Assembly: GCA_034440615.1 (NCBI GenBank)
Contig: JAOTOM010004304.1
Coordinates: 186,001-250,000, forward strand
Origin: Ashinkailepas kermadecensis
Lineage: Eukaryota; Arthropoda; Thecostraca; Neolepadidae
Direction: 5' to 3'
Length of the DNA: 64,000 nt
In this document: positions 35,881 to 48,054 of the stretch, in pieces
Layout: every line of letters begins with the position of its first letter
Numbering within the stretch: position 1 is the first letter of the stretch
Notes under the pieces: model-generated
The model's database searches: none
What the model was told of the DNA's origin: nothing
What the model saw: only the letters and a program-made list of their open reading frames with translations
Made by a program: the position numbers and the translations under genes

Positions 35881-37140
35881 TGCGAGTTGAAAAAGGCAGT
35901 AAAACGGGAAAAGCACGACGGGTGGCAACGAATAAAAGTAAAAATGCAGTCCACACTGATGAACACAGTCGGTGGCGTTCAGTTATTTGACATAGCGTAC
36001 CGTAAATGGAAAGACGTTCAACGCTGGACGTTGCAACGTTGGACATTGGACGTTGTACGTTGGACGTTGGAAAGACGTTCAACGTGTGTCTGAAAGAAAC
36101 ACATTACAGAAATGGACGTGTACTTTGTTCTAGATCAGCGCGTGCCGCCTGCGATGAGGATATCTAACCGGGATAAAATCGAAAGTGGAAGCAGAAGCAA
36201 ACGTGCCAGCAGTAGACAAGGGAGGCTAGATAGCACGAGCAGCCAAGCCCATTTAGACTCCACCAATCAACAGCCAACACCAGCATGAAAATCCCCAGTG
36301 ATGACTTTGTTATGTCATCGGTCCCCTCGGTGTGATTTAGCACGCTTCTAACCAGACAGCTCTGGCAGCAGAACGTTATGACACTACAAATCGAGTCTGC
36401 GCTCTCCTTATTAATGCTTATCAAATAGACATCGGACAGTTTAAATCTAGTGGCAGTGAAACGGCAGTTGGTAGTATGAAAATGTGACGAGTACGCGACC
36501 GAATATGACGAACGGTGGTAGAAGAAAAGCACAGTGAAAAGAGGCCAACGGGCTTGTATTTTGACCGCAGAAAGGATGCGACACGCGTGCAATCGCAATA
36601 GAAGGAAAGAGTCGAATTCTGGTCGCAGTAATCTCGGGGCCGGAGGGGAGAATCTCTTTTGCTCCTCAGCCTGGCCGCTCAGTCGACGTGTTGGCGGAGC
36701 TGTCAGCAACACGGCGGCAGATGGAGGCGGATGTTCGCGCGCCAGATGCGACTGATCTGCGTCAATGCCAGCACGCTGAAATGTGTCAATAGTGCGGGCT
36801 CAGCAACAAGCGACCGGCACATCGGTTTAATTCCCAGCTGCTCGTGAGTGAGGCTAATTTGCGCCAGGTTTTCAGCAAGCTGGACGGCAGCATCACGGGA
36901 CCAAATCGTGTGGTGGGCCCATTGGAAAAGTAGTCGCTGGAGCCGTAGAGACTGTGTCCATTGAAAAGTTCGCTTCTGTTCCTCGCCATGTCCAAACCAT
37001 TCACGGTTAGACACTCAGCCAGCTAAGAACCACCGACCAAACTTTTCCTTGTCAGTTGACAAGAGCGATAGCGAAGCCTCTATGGTTTCCAGCAATAAAA
37101 TCTTCTCCTTCAACCACGCACCTGGGTCATGCTCGCCTCT
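35881..37140. other. No gene recognised
   Basis: A short CAACGTTGGACGTTG-type palindromic repeat occurs at about 35,998-36,085. The longest frame (36,164-36,712, minus, about 182 codons) has no recognisable domain and no supporting context, and I do not call it a gene. Confidence 0.45.
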
Positions 37141-37156
37141 GTGATTTTGAGTTTAT

Positions 37157-37372
37157 ACACACACACACATACACACACACACACAAACACACATACACAC
37201 ACGCGTATATATATATATACATATATGTGTGTGTATGTTTGTGTGTATGTGTGTGTGTTTGTGTTTGTGTTTGTGTTTGTATTTGTGTATGTGTGTGTGT
37301 GTGTGCGTGCGTGCGTGCATGCGTGCGTGCGTGCGTGCGTGCGTGCATGCGTGTGTGTGTGTGTGTACGTAT
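37157..37372. repeat. Compound (CA)n-(TA)n-(TG)n microsatellite
   Basis: CA-rich repeats (37,157-37,200), a short TA core (37,205-37,225), then TG-rich and TGCG-rich repeats to 37,372. The CA and TG halves are reverse complements, so the locus can fold into a long hairpin. All of it is alternating purine-pyrimidine and Z-DNA-prone. Confidence 0.95.
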
Positions 37373-37379
37373 TCAATCT

Positions 37380-37860
37380 ATGCGGTGAGGAAGTACTGAA
37401 TATGAAGAAAACAAGTGATGTGACCAAAAGTACGACAAATGTTACGATACATTTTGTTCCTTGTTTGGTAGTTAAACGAGAATACTGCAGCATTTATACA
37501 TTTCCTGTGCAATTTGCTTATCCCATTTAAGGTGGGAATCGACAAAAGCGCCGATAACTTTCCCATGAACAGAGGCTTAATGTTCCAATCCCTGAAGCGA
37601 ATGGACAATTTTTCGTGCTATGATTTGATCCGTAAATGTTCAGTCTTGGCAGAATCAAGTATCAAATTTGAGTCGGTTTTGAGTGAATCATGTTTAGCTT
37701 CAGCTGATGTCTGCTCGACATGTAGCTTCAGAGCATCAATGTTGGCCAGGATATCTCAGTATAATGATTGAACGTCGTCCGCGTATATGATGCGTTTCTT
37801 GGATGAAGCTGGCAAAATGGAATTGCTGACACCGATCAACACAGTTTTGTCCCGAGAAGC
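37380..37860 (-). pseudogene. LINE reverse transcriptase fragment with YADD box
   Basis: Minus-strand reading shows IIYADDVQSLY at about 37,759-37,795; YADD is the catalytic box of non-LTR reverse transcriptases. Across stops and shifts it continues into LKLHVEQTSAEAK, LDSAKTEHLRI and RFRDWNIKPL, then KMYRNICRTFGHITC. This spacing fits the palm-to-thumb region of a third LINE lineage. Stops at about 37,756 and elsewhere make it non-functional. The alignment is by eye and the family assignment is tentative. Confidence 0.55.
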
Positions 37861-38129
37861 GAACCCTGAAACACGCCATGGGTCATCGGAAGTGCCCCTG
37901 TGATGCTGCCCTGGCTTGTCTAACAGCGGCCCGTTAGTGAGTCTCGGAACCAATGGCCAGATACCCCAAACCAGCCATGTTTTTTTTTTGCGGGAGACGG
38001 CCATGCTCGACGCTGTCGGAAGCTTTTGAAGTGTTGGCTGTAGGAAGGTCGGACACCAGACCATTGTTTATATTGGAAGAGAAGAGAGACAACAGACCAC
38101 GTCGAGCATAGCCGTCTTTGTGGAGAGGA

Positions 38130-38212
38130 CTTAAGAACGTCCGACCCTACCGTCACCAACATGCCACTGCGTGCACGGGGTAGTTGCAGCGCATCCCCTC
38201 GGTCCCCTCCGC
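38130..38212. repeat. 88-bp minisatellite unit left of the hAT insertion
   Basis: Contains GTCCGACCCTACCGTCACCAACATGCCACTG...CACGGGGTAGT. Two more units follow the hAT element at 40,882-41,045, so the element split a pre-existing tandem array. The last 8 bases, CCCTCCGC (38,205-38,212), are the target duplication. Confidence 0.8.
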
Positions 38213-38684
38213 CATGGGTGTAACCACGGATTCGAAATTGGGGGGGGGGGGGGACAAACCAGGGACGCGGTAAGTTTGAACAGGATAGAAGGGCCTAACC
38301 CCGCCCCCCCCGAAAAAATCCTTTGGATTTCAGCCGCTTCTTTTTCAATGTCATTTTCAGCCACTTCAATTCAATGTTCAATGTATTTCAATTTTTCAGA
38401 TTTATAATTGTTAAAAATGCTATTTTGGAGACTAAAGGTCCCGCAAAAATTAGCAAGTTTCACTACTTATCACTGCCTATGAACACCTAGCTTTATGTCG
38501 TATGTGCTGGACCCGATTTCACCATCATCATAGAGCGATGCTGTAAGCATGTTAAACGCTGCCCTCTTGTAGCAGGAAATACATAAAATATTTGACGATG
38601 GTTTTATGGTAGCAAATATGGACCTACCATTACCTTTCCCATGCTTTCCTGTTTTACGGGGACACATTTCGATGCAATGACAAC

Positions 38685-39003
38685 CAGGGCGGATAAAGGG
38701 TGTGGCACTGAGGGCGTGTACCCCCACGTGGAAGGTGGCGTCCCTGAGGCCGGGAAAAGGCGTCCCTCTGAAAAGGTTCCATTGTACCCGCTCGAATGTT
38801 TCAGCCGGAGGCGCCCCTATGAAATAAAAAGGCACCCCCCTGGAAGGAAAGGCTCGGCCCTTCAGGAAGGGCCGAGTGCAACCCGACCCCTCGAATTTTG
38901 CAGCCAGAGGCGCCCCTCCAGGTGCTTTCGCAGTGGCGCCACTCCAAAGAAATGGCGCCCCTCCAGACAACTGCCCCCATGACAATTGCTGGATCTACCC
39001 CTG
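38685..39003. mobile_element. Nested hAT-type MITE, 319 bp
   Basis: Starts CAGGGCGGATAAAGG and ends GGATCTACCCCTG. The flanks ATGACAAC (38,677-38,684) and ATTACAAC (39,004-39,011) match at 7 of 8 bases, as an aged 8-bp target duplication would. The centre has a hairpin CTCGGCCCTTC-AG-GAAGGGCCGAG. No coding capacity. Confidence 0.8.
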
Positions 39004-39354
39004 ATTACAACATTCCTCCCTCGCGGTTATGAACTCCGGCTAGTTATAAACTTGCGCGCATTCACGTGTGGTTTCTCTTGCAAATTTGACAACGTCCATT
39101 GAACTATTAAGAGGAAGGCGAACAATTTGAAAAAGTTCTATATTTTATATGTCCGGAACAGCAATGTGGCAGTGTAAATTAAAAACCAGCGATAAGAGCA
39201 CCGTCCGAGCAGGTTATGACGGATTTCTTGGGGGAGCCCCTAGTCATATAGGATACGAGTGCTTGCTATCACAACGGCTGGAAACAAAAATAGATTTGAC
39301 CCTCCTATTCCTATTACCCTCAATCATTGTACACACGCCGAACCTTCGACACCT

Positions 39355-40225
39355 TTGAAATTATTTCGATATCTCAACATTCTGATACCGTGCGGCAAGT
39401 CCACCACGTCGAATGACACCCACATAATGCAAATTGAAGCCATAGCCACGAAACGCGAAGACTCGGAAAATTAAACTAACCTTTGACCTTGAGACTTGAT
39501 CTGACATGTCCCGGGTTGAAATGTTACTCGAGGGTTGCCCACGGGCTATCTCTTGATACCAAGCATGGGTACCTTTGGGAGATAACGAAAAAACGCTGGA
39601 TGATCGAAGAAATGAGTTCGACCTTTGACTTTGAATATTAATGTGATTTTTGAACAGTTTGCTCTAGTACCACACAGCACGTCGAATGACTCCACTTGAT
39701 GAAAATTGAAGACATAGCGACGAAACGCGAGGACATCGAAGAACTCAATCAAACCTTTGACCTTGACATGTCCCGGTTTGAAATGTTGCTGGAGTGTTCA
39801 CCACTGGTTATTGCTTGATGCCAGATTTGGATAGGTTTGAGAGAAAACGAAAAAAATAGGCAACCAAAGGATCAGCTTAGCCTTTGTCCTTGAAAAATAA
39901 TTCGATTGCTTAGCTTTCTGATACTGCATAGCAAGCCACGTCAAATGACGCCCATTTGATGGAAATTGAAGCGATAGCAACCGAACCTCGCGTTCGGTCG
40001 ATATCGCTTCAATATCGCCATCTAATAAATCAAGATAACCTTTGACCTAGAAGTTTGACCTTGACATGTACCGATTTGAAATGTTGCACGATGGTTCACC
40101 ACAGGCTATTGCTTGATACCAGATTTGGGCAGGTTTGGGTGAAAACGAAAAAAGGGAGGCGACCGAAGAAACCGGCTTGCGTTGAACCTTGACCGTTGAA
40201 GTGGTAATGTGAGACATCTGTAGTT
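39355..40225. repeat. Tandem repeat, about 280-bp unit, three or more copies
   Basis: Recurring blocks in the same order: GAATGACNCCCAC/TTTGATG, AAATTGAAGNCATAGC, ACCTTTGACCTTGA, TGACATGTCCCGGTTTGAAATGTTGC and GATACCAGATTTGGG-like words. Repeats begin near 39,370, 39,480, 39,754 and 40,040. Every unit contains TTTGACCTTGA. There is no coding signal. Confidence 0.85.
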
Positions 40226-40881
40226 CCTTCTAGCGTGTTCAGTACAAGCAGAAGCATTTGTGGTAATTGATTCGAACGATCATAAACCCGTTGCTGAATG
40301 CCGATGCCAATACAAATACGCCTTTGGCGAACACGTCGCTGAATACGAATACGAATACGGCGTTAACTTGACGTACGTGCTTAAGGCTGCCCATGACTTT
40401 CCTCAATGGTCTTGAAGATACCCAAGGACACCCAAAATCGCATTTGTTCAAGATATATCAATATATGAACAGGGGAATGCAACCTCAGACGTATAAAGTC
40501 TTGTGATAATGCAAATTTGTTGCCTAGCAGAGCACAGTGTTCCACCCAAGCGAAAACAGAAGATGGTCAATGTTCATGTTGTTTAAGAATGGCCTGGAAG
40601 CAAAAATTTCTGCCGTTTGCTGATTTACTATTCGGAAATTGTGTGACGACAGATAGCCTGTGAAGCCTGTTGATTGGCTAGATCGGCTTTTAATATTTTT
40701 GGTGATTCTCTTGCATATATAATTTAACTTTATAAATGATTAAGTATAATTTTGCGGCGATGATACTCATGTAGCTGAGGCTTGGAGGACACGGAAAAAA
40801 ATTGAGGGGGACAAATCACCACTTTTCAGAAATTGGGGGACATGTCCTCCCAACCCCCCCACCCCAGTGGTTACACCCATG

Positions 40882-41045
40882 CCCTCCGCAGCCCTAGGAA
40901 GTCCGACCTTATCGTCACCAACATGCCACTGTATACACGGGGTGGTCCGGGATTCAGGGCGTCCCCTCGGTCCCCAGCAGCCCTAGGACGTCCGACCCTA
41001 TCGTCGCCAACATGTCACTTCATGCACGGGGTAGTCGGTCGAATT
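40882..41045. repeat. 88-bp minisatellite units right of the hAT insertion
   Basis: Two units with GCAGCCCTAGGANGTCCGACC, TATCGTCNCCAACATG and CACGGGGTNGT, continuing the array interrupted at 38,212. Confidence 0.8.
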
Positions 41046-41852
41046 GTGCCCAGTAATACAGGTCTCCCAACAGCTACATCCACGGATATTCTGCAGCCCC
41101 GTACACAATTCCAAGATCCCAATGAGCATACACACAGTTATGACGAAATTCATGGCTGGGGATCCCGGGTGGATAGAGGAAAGGTAATACAGACCCATCC
41201 TGGTTTCGTGCCCTCCTAATGTCAGGTTGTCATTTTCCCTATTTTGAACCCAACCTGATTTGGTGAGATCTCCAGCCATGTCGAAAATTTTAACTTGTAA
41301 ATTATATAGGACGTATTACTGTGCATAGATAATTGTAGTTATTATACAGAAGTGTGTTTTGCTTTCTACTAGTGTTCGGTGTCTAATTGTTTTCCCTGTG
41401 GTGTGCCATTTATAGCATTGCGCATAAATTACGTAGGTGTTGCAGATTGATGAATGATGCTGCCGTTTTAATGTAATCAACGGAGAAGCCAACGAAATCA
41501 AGGTGAATATAATTTTGCATATATTGGAGTTGCATCAGGAGAGAGTGGCATAAAGAGCCAGTCATCGTCTGGCAATCAACTAATCCCACCAATGTCGATA
41601 ATCATTTAGTTCCATGTGAACCGTTAGGAGCTCCGCCGGGGCACGTTTTGGCGATAACACAGATGTTCAATCCAGCATTTCAAGGCGTCATCGACAGGCG
41701 CAAGGTGTAATGCTCAGTTTGTAAATATCGGAGATATAGATATTTCAAAATTGAGCCTTACATTCGCATCCTCCGATAATGGAGACGCGGCGGTTTCGCT
41801 ATTGGTGGAGATTGGCACAAATCTGCATGGGTACATTTCCATTGATAACAAC
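41046..41852. other. No gene seen
   Basis: AT-rich spacer between the two hAT insertions. It ends in ATAACAAC (41,845-41,852), the target duplication of the next element. Confidence 0.5.
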
Positions 41853-42163
41853 CAGGGGTGTCGATTTTTTTAAAACATGGGGGGGGGCCGAAGTGTCAAC
41901 GTACTTGACCCCCCACCCCCCACCCCAACCAAAAACTCATCGGATTTCGCCCACTATATTTTCAGACCTCAATGATTCTGATTTGTTTATTTGACGATGT
42001 GTATGCTTATGTTTATTCAGCATTCTCGCCAACGGACAAAATCGCCCAGTAACAGGTGAAGTCACATAAGCAAAAGAGCAGTACACAGCACATGCCAACA
42101 TCAAAACTTTGAGTCATAGCATCCGACTATAGTGTCATACAGTGGACTTGGGTCCATCGTCAA

Positions 42164-42275
<112 letters not shown>

Positions 42276-42514
42276 CACATACCAACAAACACACACCGGC
42301 TTAAATAAAATATTTATGCGCCCATATCCAGGCTAAAACACACCGGCCTTGATGGAGCATCGGAGCACAGGAGGCATGAACTGTGATGACGATGGGTGAA
42401 GCTATTTCCTTGGTGCCTAACATTAGGGAGGGGCGAAGCCAAAGTTTTGGTGGGGCGATTTCAGGGTCGGGGAGGGGGCATAGCTTCCACAAAAGCATAT
42501 AAATCGAAAACAAT

Positions 42515-44399
42515 GTCCTCTGATCAAATATGTGCATTGATGTAGTCATCGTGATCGCCAAGTCTAGTCAGTCACCACACACGACACCAAGCAAATTAAA
42601 ATGCACAACGGACCACAGACATCAATCAGCGCAATCGTCCTACTATTTGTTTTTTGTTTTGTTTTTACAACAGTCTAGAAACCCCACCCGTACCCAATGG
42701 CGCAGCCAAGAGCAAGAGTAGGACACACTGGGTACATGCCTCTCCGGGCACGGCCAAGGAGTCCGAAAAGGTCAGCCCAGGAGATTCCCAAAAGTGCCAT
42801 ACGACGGTTTTGAAATGAATGTCTCGGCTCGAATGGTTTCTTTGCTAGAGTCGGAAATAAAAAGTACAAAACTTCGGAAAGTAGGAATAATGTCAGAATT
42901 CAAAACAGTTTTCACATCGGTGGAATTGGAATGGGCCCCGCACCAGGTATGTCGCAACAGGAGCATTTTCACTGCAACCCTGTTAGTACTTGTAATCCTT
43001 TCCCTCCAAAAGGTAGTGCGGATTTTTATATACCTTTGGTGGTGCTTGGACCCCACCATATTTGCCTTCTTGACCTCATTCACCAATTTGATTTCTAATT
43101 CCCCTTGAAATTGACTTGGGATGGACCAAGGAGGATAATATTCCAAAATCTCCAAAATGCTACCATTCGCAGTAATTGCAGCATAGCAACACCAAATCCA
43201 GATCATACTGTTCTTTCATCAAATCAAATAACTCTGCTTTCCCAAAATGTATATCAAGGTCAAGGTTACTAAACGGAGGTCAGGTCAAATTCTCTCTTTT
43301 TATCGCAGTAAGGGGAAAACGTGTCGTGCAGAACATGATATAAGAATGATATAGACATTCTTATTTCAAATATGTGCCAAGGTCAATGGTGTTAGGTTAG
43401 GTCAAGTATTATGGATATTCTACACTGCCGTCTTGTGTGTGGAGTTTGGATTTTTGTGTGCGTCAGCTGCCTTGGCGACATTGCGCCCGCAATGTCGTCT
43501 TATGACGAATGCTGCTGTTCTTTGTGAATTGAAATTTTAAGTCGGTTTTAGAGCCACCGAAGTAGTACACCATGACATTGTGTGAACAAACAATGATCCG
43601 AGATGACCCGACTTCGTGTGACCGGACCTTATTATATAAAGCAAATATAAAGTATATGAAGAGCAAATATAAAGAGGTGCAAAATGTCGGACACTAGAAA
43701 CACATAGCAGACGTAAGGAGTCTTCATATAGGTGCGAGGGAAACGAATAAGGCCAGAAGGGTGCCGCACCAAAAAGCATTTCTGGTCGCGCTGCTGTCAG
43801 TACCTGTAATCATTGCCCTAGTGGAAGTAAGGTCAGTCTCGCTGCTGACAAAGTTTGCTTTTCTGATGGCATCAATATCCATCGATCGAAATGCACAACA
43901 AGAGCTGATTGTGTCTCAATCAGATTCAATGGCTGTGACGAATTGGGAAATACTAATGCATCGGTGACACTTGTACCTATTAATGGTAAGGTGAACGGTA
44001 GAATGCGGAGAAAGTGACAAATAATGCACACAAAACTGCTCGGAAAGACGATGCAAAGCCGTGACTAATCCCACACCGTTCACTGTGACTGACCAGGGCC
44101 GTGGAGAACGCACCGTCTACCGGGGTTGGATTTATACTTTGCAATCCTGGATGAGGAGAGGACAATTTCTCAGTGCCGGAATACGGAGAGGATATTTTCC
44201 TTCAAACCTTGGCATCAAAATCTCACTTTGAAGCTTCAGGTGAATCTTGAGCACTTTATCACGGGGCAATTAATTGTTGAACAACACCATCAGACGTCCA
44301 AATTTAAAACACATGGAGGAAACAACATGGAGGATGATTTTGTGAAGAGGATAATGCTATGGATGGCAAAATCCAGGAAAAGTCCGTTTTTCGACCCTG
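42515..44399. other. hAT interior, no gene recognised
   Basis: Mostly unique-looking sequence. Frames at 42,772-43,206 (minus) and 44,126-44,400 (plus) have no recognised domain. A TTAGG word pair occurs at about 43,388. Poorly conserved transposon remnants are possible. Confidence 0.4.
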
Positions 44400-44975
44400 A
44401 CGTCCACTGTGGCGGGCCAGGGTCGCAGAGCACACCGTCCACTGTGGCGGACCCGGGCTGTGGAGCACACCTTCTACTATGGCGGACCAGAGCCGCGAAG
44501 CACACCATCCACTCTGGGCGACCGGTGCCGCGGAGCACATGGTTCACCGTAACGGACCGGAGCCGCGGAGCACGCCGTCCACTGTGGCGGTCCAGGGCCG
44601 CGGAGTACATCATGAACTGTGTCAAACCAGGATCGCGGAGTACACCGTTCAATGTGGTGGACCGGGGCCGTGGGGCACACCTACTATGACGGACTAGGGC
44701 CGCGAAGCACAGCGTCCACTGCGGCGGATCAGGACCGCGGAGTACATCATCTACTGTGGTGGATCAGGGCCGCCGAGCAAGCCGACCACTGTGGCGGATC
44801 AGGGCCGTGGAGTACACGGTCCGTTGTAACGGACCGGGGCCGCGGAGAACATCGTCCACTGTAGCGGATCAGGGCCGTGGAGTACACCGTCCATTGTAAC
44901 GGACTGGGGCTGCGAAGCACACCGTCCACTGTGGCGGACCGGGGCCGCGGAGTACACCGTCCATTGCCGCGGATT
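44400..44975. repeat. 35-bp minisatellite, about 16 units
   Basis: Unit: GTCCACTGTGGCGGACCAGG then GCCGCGGAGCACACC, with frequent substitutions (GTAACGGACCGG, TACACCGTCC). Divergence between units is higher than in the 16-bp or 41-bp arrays, so it is older. Confidence 0.92.
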
Positions 44976-45004
44976 ATAGCCATCAACAGATCAAATTATG
45001 TCAT

Positions 45005-45335
45005 GCCATGGCAATGGCGTACCTAGGATTTGCGAGAGGAGGCAAACTGATTTGGAAGGTGCCCACCTACCCCAATAAAAAAGTCCCCGGATTTCCATCC
45101 CCCAAAAAAAACATTCAAAGTGGGTTCTTTATATTTTTGTTATAGAATAATTAGTGACCAAATTAACTGTCCTGTTGAGGGGGCCAAATCTCCCACCATT
45201 ATTTCTGAATCACCGGATTTCAACCCTAACTCCTCCCCATCCTGTTTGAAGGTTTTTCTTTTGGTATCCCTTGAAAAGTCACCTCACACTGCTAACATTA
45301 CACCTGAACAAAGCACTCAAAAATGTAAAATTTGC
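45005..45335 (+). repeat. Dispersed repeat family, copy 1
   Basis: Begins near GGCGTACCTAGGATTTG. It shares with the reverse complement of 63,180-63,480 the blocks CCTGTTGAGGGGGCC, TTTCAACCCTAACTCC, TTTTGGTATCCCTTGA and CCTCACACTGCTNANATTACA. No coding function. Confidence 0.75.
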
Positions 45336-45509
45336 CAATATCATGCATTCCAATTAATAACGCCCGGTCGCCAAAACGCCAACGTTCGTGCACGTGTACA
45401 CCCGCCTTGCGCAGTCGGCGCATTCGCCACTCTACGTGCGCTTCTCCGGTTTCTGCTAGGCCTCCCACGTTTTGCTAATTACTGTCACGTGATAGTCTTG
45501 TGACGGCTT

Positions 45510-45930
45510 CCACGGTTCATGTGGAATCACCCAAGTGCATAGAGTGCAGAAAATAGTGAATTTCTGCGCTCGAGTCGTAACCGGACGGCGACGGTATGAT
45601 CATGTTTCCGATGCAATTAGACAACTCGGGTGGTATACTGCACAGCAACTAACTGATTTCCACACTGTGACTGCTGTACAACGTGCAATTATAACTGGCG
45701 AGCCGGTGTACATCAGTGGGACAATCGGACCGCGCGCCAACAGAATACACGGCTACGGCACGCGACAGGCTGACCAGTGGACGCTACCGCAAATTCGCAC
45801 GGAAGCCGGCCGTCGCCGACTATGCTATCGTGGCGTTACGCTGCTCAATTCAATAGGCGTTGAACCCTGTGACCCGACTTTTAGGACAGCGCTTCGGGAC
45901 GCGTTACGATCCGTAGATGATGCGTGATTT
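45510..45930 (+). pseudogene. LINE 3' coding end (post-RT region)
   Basis: The plus frame from 45,535 begins HRVQKIVNFCARVVTGRRRYDH and continues to GTRQADQWTLPQIRTEAGRRR and LLNSIG, then ends at 45,925-45,927. The blocks (IQ+L.N.AARVV.G...DH, TRQ, P..RTE.GRR.F) are the C-terminal part of many non-LTR reverse transcriptases. Everything upstream, including the catalytic core, is missing: typical 5' truncation. A TGTATG run at about 46,140 may mark the 3' tail. This frame has no internal stop and may be a fairly recent insertion. Confidence 0.7.
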
Positions 45931-46489
45931 CATTGCGTCTTTTGCGTGATTTTCTGTGATTTTCGGTGATTTCTTCAAGTGAGCTTTTACCTCAGTTATA
46001 GGAAATCGTAGGAAAGCGATGGTAGATAAATGTAGCTACGTACTGATGCACTGTTATATACTGATCAGTCGTGTGCTTTTCTATAGTAGGATGGACGACC
46101 GTCGACGAAATGAAAGGGCGCGCTGGTCCAATGGATTGATGTATGTATGTGTGCCATTGAGAATGCTAATGAACTGCCACGTATAGCCGTGCTTATTTTA
46201 GACCACTTTTAGCCGTGTTTATTTTATACCACAATGTTTTACACACCTGACGTGAAAATGTGAAAAGCCGCAACATGTTGGACCATTTTCGAATATACTG
46301 GTAACTGGTAACTGGTAACTTGTGCCATATTTGACATGTGGAATGCTTGGTAATGCGGCTCACTGGAAAAAAATCGATCAATTCAATTCGATGTATTAGT
46401 TCTCTTCTTCCTACATCTTCTCGTGATTAAGAAATCCGGAGACACTGACCTTTGATGCACATCATCTCTTTGGTTAAATAAGCTCCCAG

Positions 46490-47520
46490 ATTGGCTACCG
46501 AGCCGTGACCCTAGCTAGGTGTTCGTTTTTTTACCCGTTGCGTTTTCTTCTATGGATGTGTTTTAGGGCTCCAGCCAATTTGTTTTAGGGGCCCGGCACA
46601 TGTTTGAGACCGGGCTCTTTTTTACAGCTTTGTTGCTGTTTTATACACCGATGATATGTTTGAGGTATCGGCGCGTTTTCGAAGTCGCCGATGTGTTTAT
46701 TTAGTGCCAGGTCTTTTTGTTCCTTGTTTACGATCAAGTCCCTTTTTGAGGGCCCAGCCTGTTTTTGAGGCCCCGTGTGGTCTCATGACCCTGGTGTGCC
46801 TTGAGGGCCTCCGTTATGTTTTTTATTTAGCGCTCCCGGTGTGTTTATTTCGAGCTGCAGCGCATATTTTAATGCCCTGTCGCTTTTTGCGAAACTCGGT
46901 ACGCTTTGGATTCCCCACATTAAATTGTGGGACTACCGACGGAATTTTGGGTCCAAAACGCGATATTTGGGGGCCCAGTGGTCACTTGTTCGGATCTCAA
47001 GCGCGAGATTTAGTGGCAAGGATACGCTTGGGGGGGGCAACACGTTTTGTGGGATTTTGGAGCGGTTATTGGGACCCAGAGTGATTTTCCATGTCGGGAC
47101 TGTTTTTCGTTGCCCCGGCTTCATTTGCTGGGTGATCACAATGATACTTTTGGAGCCCCGGTGCGACTTGTCATGCCCCTAGCGTGATTGTCAGGGACCC
47201 GGACGAGAATTCTTGGTACCCTAGGTTCAGCGTAACTTTCCGGGGCCCCGGGCCCGGTCGTTTGTGGCCTCCGTCGTGATTTTCTTGAACTCCAGCACGA
47301 CTCTTTTGAGCCTCCATCGTGATTTTCAGGGGCCCAGGCGGGAACTTTTGAGGCCCCAGCGTCCTTTCCAGAATTCCCTGCGCGACTTTTTAGCTCCCAA
47401 TGTGATTTTTCGGGGCCCCGGTGCGATTATTGGGGGCATAAACGGGATTTTTAAGGAGACTGGCGCAATTTTTTTCCAGAGCTCGACGCGATTCTTGGGG
47501 GCCCCAGAACCTGTCAGGGA
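46490..47520 (+). repeat. Quasi-periodic GGCCCC/CGATTTT family, copy A
   Basis: The sequence is an irregular string of 25-35-bp modules, each a G/C word (GGGGCCC, GGAGCCCCGG, GAGCTCCCGG), then a YGYGA or TGTG step and a T-run. It is not just low complexity: module order matches copy B (reverse complement of 60,340-62,060) for more than 1 kb. For example, CAATTTGTTTTAGGGGCC, TGTTTATTTAGNGC and TTCGTTGCCCCGGCTTCATTTG occur in the same order. Confidence 0.8.
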
Positions 47521-48054
47521 GGCAACTGCCTACAATGTCCCCTCCCCATTCGGCCACTGTGCCATGCAATTATGCAACATAAGCATACAGGAATAACTCA
47601 TCTGCTTCATCACTCACAAGTGATTTCAACTCCCAAGTTCTCCAGACAGTTTGAGGAAAGTCGAACATCTCCTACATGGATAGGCAAGGATGGACTATTA
47701 GGCAACAGGGATACCATGGGATTCAGATCATAGTACTTTTGCTGCAATACATACCTTCTTCCGCAGGCTGCTTTGGAGATGGATGCGCTCCTGAAGTTTG
47801 GTCAGTGTTGGGGTTGGATGTGGATGGAGCAGCACTGTGAAGGTGCTGCTCCATTTGCATATGGTTCAAAGGACTTCTTTCTGTTTACATTATCAATGCA
47901 GGTAATGAAGGAACGCTTTCATTAATTGACTTCTATGGTGTCCTGAGTGAGCAGTAGAATCGAGATGGGATTTTGTGATATACGTTATAGAAGCAAGGTT
48001 ATGATGTAGCTTTTATACTCCAGTGGGAATGATATGGATTCACTCATTAGTGAA

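Larger units (their letters stand above)
38213..40881. mobile_element. hAT-type element, 2.67 kb, with exact 8-bp duplication
   Basis: The left end reads CATGGGTGTAACCACGG and the right end, on the other strand, CATGGGTGTAACCACTGG, followed in both by G-rich tracts. CCCTCCGC is duplicated at 38,205-38,212 and 40,882-40,889; 8-bp duplications and GGTGTAACCAC-like ends are typical of hAT. No transposase frame was recognised. The interior carries a nested hAT-type MITE (38,685-39,003) and a tandem array of about 280-bp units (39,355-40,225). Confidence 0.85.

Noticed and set aside
36164..36712. 182-codon minus-strand frame
   Set aside because: No recognisable domain, no splice or promoter context, and composition like its surroundings.
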